DNA from: Sparassis latifolia
Lineage: Eukaryota > Basidiomycota > Agaricomycetes > Polyporales > Sparassidaceae
Direction: 5' to 3'
DNA: 64,000 bases
Assembly: GCA_018466975.1 (NCBI GenBank)
Contig: JAENRS010000022.1
Location: 434,001-498,000, forward strand
The stretch's first letter is position 1, and each line of letters begins with the position of its first letter. The notes below the pieces were generated by a model. That model ran no database searches. It was not told where the DNA came from and saw only the letters and a program-made list of their open reading frames with translations. The translations under genes were made by a program, and so were the position numbers. Positions 48,478 through 59,849 of the stretch are shown in pieces.

Positions 48478-49966
48478 ATGGTACGGGTGCCATCTGTGGC
48501 AAAGAAAAAAGCTCAGCAAACGAAGGAGCAGAAATCGCAAGCTCGCCTTCGTCGCAAGGAGTTATGGCGCTCCATCGATGCCGAAAGAGAAAATTACAAC
48601 GGGGCAATAGTCCGCTTGGCCCAAGGCCATGCTAAGTGAGTCCAGTCACCGGTTGAAATGAGGAAAAGGACTGACATATTTGACTGCAGGTCACAGCCGT
48701 GGGTTGCAATGCAACTTTATTCTGGAGGGAAGCTCCTTGCGGCCGCTCGCAGAAAAAACTTGTATAACGCTGTGCTGCACGACAGAGCACTCAAGCGGAA
48801 AGAACAAGGTCTGCACTCACCGGCGATTTTACAGTGTACATTATAGCTAAGATAACAAAGGTCTTACCGGCAGCGGACGTGAGGCACTTATCAGTCTTTC
48901 CCAAGAGGTCTCCATGTCAAACTGGAAGAACTTACCGAAGGACAAAGAAGAGTGCGTTCTCGCTCAGCTTGAGAGTAGCCGCCAGGAGAAAGCGGCCATC
49001 AAGAAGATGCCAATGAAGAAGGTGGCTTATGATATTGAGAAGACCATGAGCCGAATTGACCCAGAGGTACGGAAGCACCTGTCCGGCTGTCAGACGTGAT
49101 GTGCGGAAATCTCACCTTATTTGTTTTTGAAGTTGCTTGGCTTGTCTCAGCGCACCGGTTGCCAGTACCTGTCGTTCGTTATGCGAAGTGATGTGACCGA
49201 TAATTGGACTACACGAACCTCCACTACCTCGAAGGTCACTGAAGCTTGCATGCAGCTCTTCAAGAACACGCCGGAGGAGATGGCTATGAAAATTGAAGCA
49301 TACCTGACAACCGGACTCGCAGGTATTTTCTGCCACATTCACGTACATGTCAAGAACGGCAGGCTGATGTGATTGGGGTCGACTAGGTGTCATCAAGGCT
49401 ACCGGGGGCAAGCGATCGACTATCCTCAAGAGCGAAGTTCGCGCTGCGATCACAAAGGGCTTTCGTAAGTTTGTTATAACTATTTCTTCATATTTAAGTG
49501 CACTAGTACTGAACATAATGCAGATGATATCTTACTGTCTAAGGGATCAATCAATAAGGACGACTTACCGAGCATGGCGTGGGCACACTACGAAAAGCTG
49601 GTGTGCACGTATGGCGTTGAACTGCGCGGATGGACCGAGCCTGGACCTGTGTGCAACCCCGGAGATTTCAAGACTATTCATCAGCTGGAACACCTTCATG
49701 CTGCTCTTCAAGGTGACGAACCTATTTGTCACTGGGTTGAGCTGGACGACACGACGTGGGAAGCCCGCAAGGAGGCCCGCCGCATCTCAATTTTGAACGG
49801 AACGGCGAAGCAGCGCAAGTCACGAGGTGGCATCACCAAGAGTGGAAGAGGGAAAGGACCGTGCAGTGCTGAAACCATCGATGACGAGGATGGCGGAGAG
49901 GAGATGCCTGCATCAATGCCCGAGAACGTCGAAGGTAGCGCTGGGAGAAGCGGCGTGACGAACTAG
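48478..49966 (+). CDS. KDZ element companion protein 2
   Basis: About six exons. The start MVRVPSVAKKKAQQTKEQKS gives a strongly basic, helical N-terminus (KAQQ...RLRRKELWRS). Later blocks are QPWVAMQLYSGGKLLAAARR, SNWKNLPKDKEECVLAQLES and GCQYLSFVMRSDVTDNW. The well-ordered C-terminal part is MAWAHYEKLVCTYGVELRGW ... CHWVELDDTTWEARKEA, with a Lys/Arg and acidic tail ending at 49966. A middle exon reads VTEACMQLFKNTPEEMAM. It sits between companion 1 and the right terminal repeat. Similar genes accompany KDZ transposons in Agaricomycetes as far as I recall, with no known activity. The basic N-terminus suggests nucleic-acid binding. No stop or frame shift noted in the exons I followed. Confidence 0.6.
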
Positions 49967-50430
49967 CCGATGACGCATTGTTATCGCCCCCTTACACCGT
50001 CGTTCATCAATATTGACTCCTTTTTGATTATCCTTACTCCCACCACTAGGTCTTTTATTGTCTTTCCCTATAGTTCTCGCCCTCCGTTGGTGATTTCCTA
50101 CTAATACCTACTTACAGTCCCCAGTATATAGTTATTACATTCCTTGGGCATTTAGAAACCCTAGAATATACACAAGTTGTATGGAAGCATCAGTAAGGGC
50201 ACGGTCATCGCCAGGAACAACGAGAACGAAGGCGGGAGCGGCGGGGCGCTTAGTGAGGCATGCGGAGGGTGGGGCGCTAGACGGGGCGCTAAGCGGGAGG
50301 CGGAGCGGGACGAGGACGCCGTAGAACACGTGTATACTGGACGCTCGGGAACGTCCGGCGGTCTAGACGAGACGGGAGGGCGGGATAATAATAGCACGGG
50401 GTGCGACATAAGCCGGAATAGCCGGAGAAT

Positions 50431-50766
50431 TGCCCTGTTCAATTATGTCCCTCCCTACTTTCCCTACTCTCGGCTTGGCACTCGTCGTGATCTTCGGCAT
50501 TATGTAAAAGATGTGCCAAAAATATCTCGACACTTTGCATGCAAGATCATGCATGCATTCTTCATAGGAAAGGTTCCAGTGTTCTTCGGGGCATGAGTAG
50601 CTTTCAAACCATCCAAAATTCAAGCAAAATGAGGGAAGCCCGTATCCACAGAGCAGAGCGCGAGCAACCGCAAACTCCGATCTAGCCGAGATGCGGGTCT
50701 AAAATAAGGCACCTGCCGAGGCGATCAAAGTAGGGAAATTAGGGAGGGACATAATTGAACAGGGCA
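50431..50766. mobile_element. 336-bp MITE with 27-bp perfect terminal repeats
   Basis: Begins TGCCCTGTTCAATTATG and ends with the exact reverse complement; the perfect match is 27 bp. It is flanked by AAT on both sides (50428-50430 and 50767-50769), while the intact left terminal repeat has a single AAT at this point. A 3-bp duplication fits PIF/Harbinger or CACTA relatives. It has no coding capacity, so it is non-autonomous. Confidence 0.8.
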
Positions 50767-50819
50767 AATGACCTCGGGGCCTAAGGTCACCTGGGACCCA
50801 GGTCCTATAGCTGGTGCCC

Positions 50820-51573
50820 AGGACCCCCGACAATTGGCGGAAATGCCTGATCCTGAGAAGCCCAAAATGTCCGTTACCAGAAGCCGATTTCTGGCCTGAA
50901 ATGTCCGCAAAAAACCAGGCCTCCGGCCCTCGGAGGTCAAATTTGTCCGGGTTTTGGACCAGGCATCGGTTCAGCACAGAAATGTCCGGGCTCCCAGATC
51001 AGGCCTCAGGAGGCTCCAATTTTTGTCCGTATTCACGAATCAGGCCTCGGGAGGCTCCAATTTTCAGAACTGCTTTCCGAGCTGCAAGAATGAAGGAATG
51101 AGCATGCCCCCTTGTGTAACACATTCTATCTATTACTTGAGATGGAATTCAAGGCTACTACGATAGTGACATCGTAAGGTAAGTACCTTCTACTGTTCTT
51201 AGTAAGTTTCCATCTTCAGGAAGACACTTATGTGAGGCCGCTGAGATATCAACTACAAACTTCGAAGCGGCGTGTCTGTGCGACCAGACAGCACCTAGAG
51301 AGCCTTTGAAGACAGTAGTAAGTCTGAGCCTGTCCGAGAGCCCCCTTCCGCCCCGGTGCCGGCCTCATACATAGATAGGTTCGGCCGGGGTCGAACTTTG
51401 TCCGGAGGGGGATCAGGCATCAATGATTTCCGGTACGTCTGTCCGTGAAAAACCTCAGGCCGTCCACGGGTTGACCCCCTGATTTGTCCGTGAAAAATCA
51501 GGGATGGCGCTCTCAAAAGTCCAAATTTTGTCCGAAATCGGCTCAGGGATCCTCCCCAATTGTCGGGGGTCCT
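50820..51573. mobile_element. 754-bp non-autonomous hAT-like element
   Basis: The first 18 bp, AGGACCCCCGACAATTGG, occur as a perfect reverse complement at the end (51556-51573). The octamer TGGTGCCC flanks it on both sides (50812-50819 and 51574-51581) and occurs once in the intact left terminal repeat. An 8-bp duplication with short terminal repeats is typical of hAT elements. The inside holds repeated blocks (TCAGGCCTCNGGAGGCTCC twice near 51001-51060, many TTTGTCCG-like motifs) and no gene. Confidence 0.8.
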
Positions 51574-51668
51574 TGGTGCCCGGGTACAAGGGAACGAAGC
51601 CTAATTAGCCTCGGCATCGATACGCACTGATAAGGCTACTAAGGCTTATATCGGGTGTCACACGGGTG

Positions 51669-51676
51669 GAGGCAGG
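51669..51676. repeat. right target-site duplication of the KDZ element
   Basis: GAGGCAGG, identical to 42255-42262. Confidence 0.85.
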
Positions 51677-52439
51677 TGGCATGAGTGATATTGAGAGCCA
51701 ATACCAGAACACCTACGGCCCTGCAGACTCTGCCGAAATGACATTGAAATGGTGGAACATGCACTCCTGGTATGCACAGCCTTGCCAGAATTAGTCCGGA
51801 ACATGGATGCAAAGCCGATATAATAGTGCTGAAAGCTTCCTGCGGAGGCTGATCCCAGAAAAACAAATCACAGAACTGCTAGCCAAGTTCACCTACGAAG
51901 TGCTCCAAGTGTTCTATTCCATCCCTATGTACCTCCCTCCCACTGACTGATCCTGTTTCACTGACCAATCCGCGTCGTCGTTGCTGTATGTGAGACCCCA
52001 CATGGCAAAAGGTGAAGGTCGCACTGAAAATGATGACCAAAGCCCGAGAATCATGTGAGGATCGGTAGCATATGGTGCGGCGGGGCTCTGTATATACATG
52101 GACTAGTAGCCTACCATGTATAGTACAGAAAACCGGCGTTCCTGATTGGGACCCAAGCCGGAATATACCTCCCTCCCTCCCTCCCTCCCTGCGGCGTGGC
52201 CCCGCCGGCTGATGAGTGCAGCAGGACATGGTTGAATAAGTAGCGCAGAAATAGCACAAGTTAGGGATTGGTGTCAGACACTAATATCCTGAAGCACGAA
52301 GGTTGAAGCAGAGTGTCTAATCTGCCTGAGATCAGGGATTGGCGCTGCACAATCATTTCGATGGTCTAGTTCCCACCAGTAACATTGAAAACCATTGAAT
52401 ATACAGCATTCCGTCCATCTACTACCTGAGCACCATACT
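51677..52439. other. intergenic, right flank of the transposon
   Basis: No gene recognised. It contains the CTCC microsatellite at 52168-52190. Confidence 0.4.
52168..52190. repeat. (CTCC)n microsatellite
   Basis: About five and a half perfect tetranucleotide units, ending at CCCTGCGG. Confidence 0.9.
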
Positions 52440-52690
52440 TAGCATTGGTCGAAACTGGCAGACTGCCACAGCCCGAACATCACTTTCACGTTCAATACAG
52501 GGACTTTGGATGCGATAATTCATAAGTTCTTGAGATGTTCACCCCGCATTCGAATTTGGTATCATAGTTGAGCACAACATACATGAGCACCGCCTTGAGA
52601 TCGCGAAGAACCATACGATAGGACACGGCATGCATATAGACATGTAGCTTGATACAAGCTTGTGCCACATATGCCATATTTACCATGGAC
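52440..52690 (-). pseudogene. P450, 3'-terminal exon relic
   Basis: Reads LRDLKAVLMYVVLNYDTKFECG, matching the last exon of the neighbouring P450 (ELKVMLAYVVLNYDIKFE). The frame then shifts, and the expected end continues in another frame as VPVLNVKVMFGLWQSAS. No haem loop or upstream exons remain. Confidence 0.75.
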
Positions 52691-52977
52691 AGAGAAAGAC
52701 ATCAATTAAGAAGAAAACAAGGAGGATGAACTGCATGCAGAGGGAGTGCAGTCGCAGACAGCTGAATATTGTCGGAGTCAAAGTTCACGTCGGAAAGAGC
52801 GCGACGCGACTGTCACACGGTGACGTAGCGCGATATGCATATCTCGCGGGTGGTGCTCGATGATATGATCAACAGCACTCGCGTCAAGTACAGCTTTCTA
52901 TCACTAACTCTAGAAAATCACACTAACAGAACTTCCGCCGCTCCACCGAAGACAATCAACGACTTCTCCCTGTCAAC

Positions 52978-55055
52978 TTACACCTTCGAATTGGCAGATC
53001 GGCGCTTCCTGAACATCACTTTCACCCCGGGTGCAGGGACGATGGACGCGTTTATCCACAAGTTCTCCGGACGCTTACCCCCACCTTCGAATTTGATATC
53101 ATAGTTGAGCACAACATACGCCAACATCACCTTGAGCTCGCTTGCCGCGAAGAACCGTCCAGGGCTTAGAGAACATTAAATACATCAGGAGTCAGAGGAT
53201 GGGAAATAAGGGATATGAACACACCAAGCATGTTTCCCATGGCCGAAGGGAATGTATTCCGGAGAAGTGCTGACGAACTGATACTTCGTGCCCTCGCCTT
53301 CACCGGCACGCAAGTTGGAGAACCGGAACGGATCAAAAACGTCTGCATTAAGGTAATTCTCCTTGTCGAGGTGCATCGGTGCAGCTGCAGCAACGATGAG
53401 GGTTCCCTTTGGTATCATGGTGCCATTGGACAGTGTAATATCCTTCATCGCTTTACGCGAAACTGTAACTGTTACAACCCATGAATTCAGTGACAAAGAG
53501 AGGGAACCTGCACCACTGGTGACGCACTGCCGACAATGCCGTTGAACCGTTGCGACTCTCTCATAAAGCTGTCAAGTTTGAGCATCTTGCTCACGGAGGC
53601 CTTGTTCCAACCCTCCTCCTTGACAATGCTCTCGACTTCTTCCCGCAGAGGCTGTATATACCCCGGATTTGCCGCGATATGGTATAGTGCATGGGTCATG
53701 CTCTATTAGCACTACATTGTTAGCTAATGATCCAAAACTGTCCACTGCGATACGCACATTGGAGGAGGTATGAATTGCGGCGAAACATAGAACCAAAAAC
53801 CTCTCCAGCACAGAATGTTCCCAATTTTCCTTTTCCTTGGCTCCATCCATAAGCCACATCAACATGTCGCTCTGCATAACGGGTACGTAGCATCAGCAGG
53901 ACACCTAAAGGAACCAGGTAAAATACAGCATACGTACAGGCTTGTTTGCCCAATCATCCCCAAATTCAGCCAACTTCCTCTTCCGTTCTTCCATAATGGG
54001 CTTCAGATGTGAACTTGCACGCCGTATCGCCCGCCTCACGCGAGAGAAAATACGTCCAGCAATCCTGGAGTTCAAAGTCTCGGTTCTCCTGCAAGGCATA
54101 CTGCACTGAAGGATACGTACGGCTTCAGAATTTTCGGGAAGAGGTTGATATAGACACGTGTCTCAGTGATGTCGAGGGTAAAACCGATGGCTAAGTCGAG
54201 AAAGTCTTGGTCCCGACCTAGTATGCTCAGTATAAGAGTCCTGCGATATAATGCTATATTCAAGAGGGTGTACGCACACTTTGGCAGGCCGACGAAAACA
54301 CGGTTGCTTGCACGTGCAACAATTTGGCGCATTACAGACAATACGGGAACATCAATCCACCCTGCTCATACGTGAGCAGCTGACGAGGCAGAGAACCGAT
54401 TAAGCAAACCATCTTCCGTTGCGGGAATAAGATCCTGGAAGGCCTTGTCGATCTCGTCAGTCACGTCAGGTAGGAAAGTCCGTATACCACGCGTGAGCTG
54501 GTCGCGGATGATTGGCACATGATACGGGTCATCAGTGATGGATGGTCCCATTGTGTACCTGGTTTGCGTCGTCTGTACATGCAACGTGCCATCAGCATGA
54601 TGAGAGATACAGAGTAAAGCATTGGACGAATCTACCTCCTCTATCGAGTGGACGAATGACGCCTGGTCGTCAGGAAGCATGCGCAGTTCCTCGACAAGCT
54701 TCGGGCCGCTGACTACCACCAGCCATTGATCCAGCATCGGAATCTTAAACACCGATCCTTTGTACTGAAGTCGGGAAACATGAATGCGAGAAGTGACAGT
54801 GATACGAGAGCATTACCTTATCATATCCCTCTTGAAGCATCGTCTTCGCATGACGGACATACTTATATGCTCCGATGTACGAGAGCAGAGGCGCGGAGGG
54901 TCCAACCGTGGGGATGGCGTGTAGCTAGGCCAGTGATCAGCAACAAATAAGAAAGTGTGAGAACAACATACAGCCCTGGAAGACCTAGACATCCGTTGTA
55001 CGAAGTACAGGACGGAAAGCACACCTACGAATGCATAGAACGCTGAACTGGCCAT
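52978..55055 (-). CDS. cytochrome P450 monooxygenase
   Basis: Starts MASSAFYAFVGVLSVLYFVQ (55055) with one membrane anchor, then a hinge after an intron (LHAIPTVGPSAP). The exon pattern and block order match the P450 at 21133-23226. Landmarks: YKGSVFKIPMLDQWLVVVSG, GRDQDFLDLAIGFT, LCFAAIHTSSN in the I-helix, RESQR as ExxR (about 53590), FDPFRFSNLR, and the haem loop FGHGKHACPGRF rebuilt across an intron (GTGTGT donor near 53225). The final exon ends VKVMFRKRRSANSKV at the TAA at 52978. The donor GTGCGT near 53545 gives a clean phase-1 junction. An ER-bound oxidase of unknown substrate; the only apparently intact member of the local array. Confidence 0.85.
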
Positions 55056-55984
55056 CTCGAATGAGCTGAAAAGGTAGTGCAAGAATGCATCCTTAATAAA
55101 GGTTTCGTTGAGGGCCGCTTACACCAGCTCAATTACACACATTCAGTGCGTTCTCACAATGTTCCTGACCTGCAGGTGAGGTATACGTCACAACGAGCCT
55201 TCTATCTACTCGGTTCTTCCGCATTCAACCACGACGTTGCGAATACCTATGTCCGCTTAAATCCAATGATCAAGGGGCCAGAACAGTAAAGTTCATTGAC
55301 TATACACGCTCCATGACAACGTGGGTAGGAAATGGCTCTCCAGTTGCCCGTTGATCAATCTGAAGCGAGGACCGGGCATATCCCCAGTGCAAGCGGGATT
55401 CCACCTTGCAAGCGACCCAAGCTAGAGCTCACATGCAGAGATCCTCTCCGCACACGGACCGTGAACACGTGATGGACGTCGTCGCGGTTGCGACCACGGT
55501 CTGTGACGATAGAGAGCTGAGAGAGTTTAAAGATGGGGAGCGTGCTGCGTCGAGGAGCTCTGACCCGAATGCCATATGCGGAAGGCGTCGTGGTTTGCGA
55601 GATCGACGATCCGGCACTGCCAAGGGAACTGCGGTCTGAAAAGTTATACAGTCCTATGGAAGGACTAAGGAAAGTTGGAATTGTATTGATGTAGTAAAAA
55701 TCGGCACATAATTGGGCGGTGTAGAATCATCATTTTGAATATGAGCGTAACGAATGTCGTGCCAATCTGTAGATTCTCTCTGGCAGTCCTACTCAATCTC
55801 AACGTCAATGGCGGTAAAGAAGACCGTCCAACTCGTAAAAAGAACCAAAATTTCCCACTGCAGACTGACATTGGGAAACGGATGCAATACCACCACTATC
55901 GACAGCTTTCAATGCAAACAAGTCAGAGAGTTTGTAGCAGTATCAATAGCGCTGGCCTCAAATACAACACTAGGAAAGTAAGAT

Positions 55985-58000
55985 AACACAAATTCTCCGC
56001 ATCTGAGATCAGTTCACGCCCCAGAACAGGCAGACCCGAGCTTCCTGAACATCGCATTCGCGTGGTGCGGGGTAGTATGACGTCCATGTTGATCCATAAG
56101 TTTTCCGGACGCCGCTCGCGCTTGCGCTCGAACTCGACATCGAAGTTCAGCACAATGTAGACGAGCACTACCCTGAGCTCGTGTGCTGCAAAAAAGCGTC
56201 CAAGTCTTGCAGAACATCACAGACATTAGGAAAAAGGAAAAAGTGAACCTAGAAATTCACCATGCATGCCGAAGGCGCTGTTATCTGGAGGATTCCTCAG
56301 ATACTAACACTTTGTGTCCTCACCTTCACCGGCACGCATATTGGAGAACCGGAACGCATCGAAAACATCTGCATTGAGGTCATGCCCCCTCGACGAGGTG
56401 CGTTGGCGTGGCCGCAGCAGTGACAGGTGACAGGCCTACCTTTTGGGAACATTATGCCTTTAGACAGGGTGATGTCTTTCATCGCTTTGCGAGAGACTGA
56501 GGCTGTAAGAACCACGAAACAACGTGAATTAGAAAGAGAGAAAATCCTACAGCTGTCTCCACGCTGCCGAGAATCCCGTTGACCCGTTGCGATTCCCTCA
56601 TAAAGCTGTCGAGATGTCGCATCTTGCTCACATACGCCATGTCCCCACCTTCTGTCTTGACGACGCCCTCGACTACTTCCCAGAGGCTGCATATATTCCG
56701 GATTTGCTGCAGCCTGATAGTGCATGAGGCAGGTTCTATTATTACAAATTATTATTTGAAAGCAGTGAAAGCTATCCGACCTGAAACGCACTTTGGATGA
56801 CGTATGAATTGCGAGGAATCCATAGCCAAGATTTTCTCCACCAGAGTCTTCCTCGCTGTCCTACTCCTTGGCTCCATTCATAGGCCACATCGACACGCCG
56901 TTCTGCGTAACCAGTTATATAGCATCAGCAGGGCGCCTGACACCGTAGAGTCAGATGAAATACAGCATACGTGTTCCAATCCTCCCCAAATTCGGCGAAC
57001 TTTCTCTGTCGTTCCTCCATAATTGGCTTCAGACGTGAACGTGCTTTTTCGTAGAACACGCTACCCTACGCGAGAAAAGATACGTCCAAAGTTGCAGCAT
57101 GTCAACAACAAGGCATACATCTTCGCTGCATTAAAAGAACCGCACGGCTTCAAGACCTTCGGGGAGAGATTAGTGTAGTCGCGCGTCAGTGTTGTCGAGG
57201 GTAAAACCAATGCATAGTCCGGGTCCCAGCCTATTGGCGTTTGAGACGTCTGAAATTTAGTGTTAGAAATACGTACACATCGAAATGCCTGCAAAAATAC
57301 GGTTGCTCGCACGTGCTCAATGTGAGCCGATAGGGGCATTAAACCAATCCATCCATACGTTAGTAGCTGAGACAACGGAGAACCAATTAAGCGACCCATC
57401 TTCCGTTGCGGGAATATAGATCCTGGAAGACCATGGTGATTTCGTCAATCACGTCAAGTAAGAACGAAGTATACCAGGTCGCGGATAATTAGCACGTGTT
57501 GCTGGTCATCAATGATGGTCCCAACGTGTACCCGGCTTCAGCCGTCTGCACAACAATTAGAAAGCAGTGTGACAGAATACTCACGGTAAAGCTTTGGATA
57601 ATGCTACCTCTTCAAGGAGTGAATAAACAACCCTTGATCGTTGGGAACTTGCGCATTTCCTCGATAAGCTGCGGGCCGTTGATCCCCACCAGTGGTTCGT
57701 CCACCATCGGACCTTAAACATTGATCCCTTGTACTGGAGTCCGGCGGTAACCATATGGGGATGGTGCAGTCTACCTTATCATTTCCCTCTTGAAAACACC
57801 GCCCTCCCATGACGTACGAACCTGTATGCTCCGAAGACGAGCAGAGGGTCCAACTGTGAGGATGGCATACGGCTGGCCTGGTGATCAGCGAAACAAAATA
57901 TAGGGTGAAGGGGACATACAGCTCTTGAAGAACCAAGTATATAATAGAGGAGCATTCGTATGCGCGCATGGAGTTGTAATGGCCGTTTGACGGAGATGGG
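55985..58000 (-). pseudogene. P450 pseudogene
   Basis: All parts of the neighbouring gene are recognisable but broken. The hinge and anchor regions are in different frames (58000-57600). IFSRV-like and INLFPKILKP-like blocks are near 57060-57180. SVSRKAMKDITLSKG is followed by a frame change (about 56470). LVYIVLNFDVEFERK and ENLWINMDV lie at 56160-56060. The haem loop cannot be read; the segment that should hold it, near 56240-56290, is altered. Numerous indels show it has been decaying for some time. Confidence 0.8.
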
Positions 58001-58916
58001 AGCTGAAGGAAGAGATCGAGCAAGCCCGCAATAAAACGGTGGATAGACCGCCGCTTACGCAGCCCGATTACATACATCCCGGGTACTCTCACAATGAGGA
58101 AAGGTTCCTCTTAGCCTGGTGCAGCCAATGTGCAGCGCACATCCGTAGCCACATAATTTGCATGATTAAGCGGCCCGAATAATAGCAGAAGTTCTACCGG
58201 AGCACTAAGCTGTAATCACGTTCCATGAGAATATGTAATCGAGAAATGCCTCACCAGTTCTCCCGTCGTTGAATATGACGCTCAGCGTGTGCACAAAGGC
58301 CGCGAGAGGAACCCGCTGCCCACGACACAAGCCGCAGCTACTACCACTCGCAGGCCCCAGCTTGTGTCAACTCAACAGGCAAATGTAATTGGAGAATTTC
58401 GAAGTTCGCGGAGATGTTCTTCGAACACGCGCCGGAGTCGCGGTCATGCCATTCCATCATGACTCGTTATGAAGCAGACACATTTCTACATGACGTCCTC
58501 CACCTCGTTTCTCTGGAGCGTCAGAAAGCTAAACAAAGGGCATGAGCAACCATGGACGTACGTTCGACGAAGCACGGTTAGGAGCAGCACATGGACTAGA
58601 ATTCTTCGTAAGAAGCCGCAGTCACTGTATTCTTTGCTCGTGCTTTGCCTATGAGTGATACGATCATGTTATTCTAGGGTAATTGTGGAGCGTATCAGCA
58701 TTTGTCATGCACGTAGCAGAGACACAGACAGGTTTCTCAGACCCCAGACTCCACCTGTCTCTGTTTCTGCTCATATATGGTGGTCTTCAAATGTTTTATC
58801 ATAATTCTGGTTGCCGTGGTCGCCTTGCGTAAGCGCGAGACGAGGGGTCCCGCAATGCTTACAAGTCAACCAAAAATCCGCGTCAGCATCAAGTCATAGT
58901 CCTAGAATCTTGGAAC

Positions 58917-59830
58917 TTACGGCCACAAATTTGACGGAAACAGGTTTATGATCGCTCGCATTATCATAATATTGATAGTACAGCCGATGGCAATATTCAG
59001 GCAGTCATCCTTTCGATCTGTTACCCGATAGTCATCTGTGCTTACGCTCCGGTAATTGATGCAAACGTACATGCTGGGAGCTCCAGAAACTCGACGGCTC
59101 GCGCGACGATTTGCTACATGACTGGCATCACAGAGCCGTCTGTCCACCCTTCCGTGAGAGATTAGCAGCCTTCATTTCGAACAAGAGGACGTGACTTACC
59201 ATTGTTTTTTTTTGGAATAGACACGCTCTTGCAATCTCGTGCCTCACGTCGGGAAGTAAGACAGCAAAGTTCCGAGTGAGCTGGCTCCGGATAAGTCCTA
59301 CGTGATATGGGTCCTCCCTGAGATCCAATCTCAAATGTACATTTGGTCTGTAGTTGCTGCGATTTGGGCACAACGATCAGTTGAAGACATGAGGTGAGTG
59401 ATAGAATAGCCTCACGTCCTTCACGGCCTTGGGAAAACGATACCTGTTTGCCCAGGAAGTTACACTACCAATCGACCAGCTTGATCCCTCAATGATAATG
59501 AGTCATTGGTCAAGCAGTGGAACGCGGAGTCTCCGTACTGAGACAATTTCGTTCTCAAAAAAGCAGAATCCTGTTACATCAGAAGTCACCAGCGTCCCCT
59601 TTGGAGTACAGAGGAATTGAAATGCGCCGTTGTAAGATATGTAGTGCCGAGGGGCCGATCGTAGGGAAGGCATGTAACTGAGATGATAGATGAGTCAGGT
59701 CGCGATGAGAGGCATGGAGAAATAATACACACGGCTCTGTCGCATCTCCCGTTGAGTAAGACCAGAGCGGATATTACGGCAGAGGGTATACAGCACAGTC
59801 ATACCATCCATCTCCAGAGTCAGAGGTAGA
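58917..59830 (-). pseudogene. P450, 5'-half relic
   Basis: Recognisable pieces are EDPYHVGLIRSQLTRNFAVLLPDVRHEIARA (broken by stops further on; about 59320-59220), CLNIAIGCTINI and INLFPSNLWP (59000-58917). These match the exons before the I-helix of the intact copy. Nothing corresponding to the I-helix, K-helix or haem loop follows. It is a truncated relic at the upstream edge of the array. Confidence 0.7.
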
Positions 59831-59849
59831 TAATGGCATCGGGTTTGGA

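Larger units (their letters stand above)
42263..51668 (+). mobile_element. complete KDZ-type DNA transposon, 9,406 bp
   Basis: Both ends start with CACCCGTGTGACACCCG in inverted orientation and are bordered by the octamer GAGGCAGG on each side. Three plus-strand genes lie inside: a KDZ transposase gene (42705-46296), and two companions (46648-48123 and 48478-49966). The left terminal repeat is 42263-42618. The right one is 50213-51668 after subtracting two later insertions. KDZ elements (Kyakuja-Dileera-Zisupton) have 8-bp target duplications and are abundant in Agaricomycetes. The transposase is inactivated, so this copy could move only with help in trans. Confidence 0.9.
50213..51668 (-). 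repeat. right terminal inverted repeat of the KDZ element, interrupted twice
   Basis: Reverse complement of 42263-42618, split by two insertions at 50431-50766 and 50820-51573. Removing these and one copy of each target duplication restores an uninterrupted 355-bp repeat. Confidence 0.85.

Noticed and set aside
50167..51668. The scattered right-end repeats as an independent older transposon copy
   Set aside because: Removing the two small elements and one copy of each of their duplications restores one continuous terminal repeat matching the left end.
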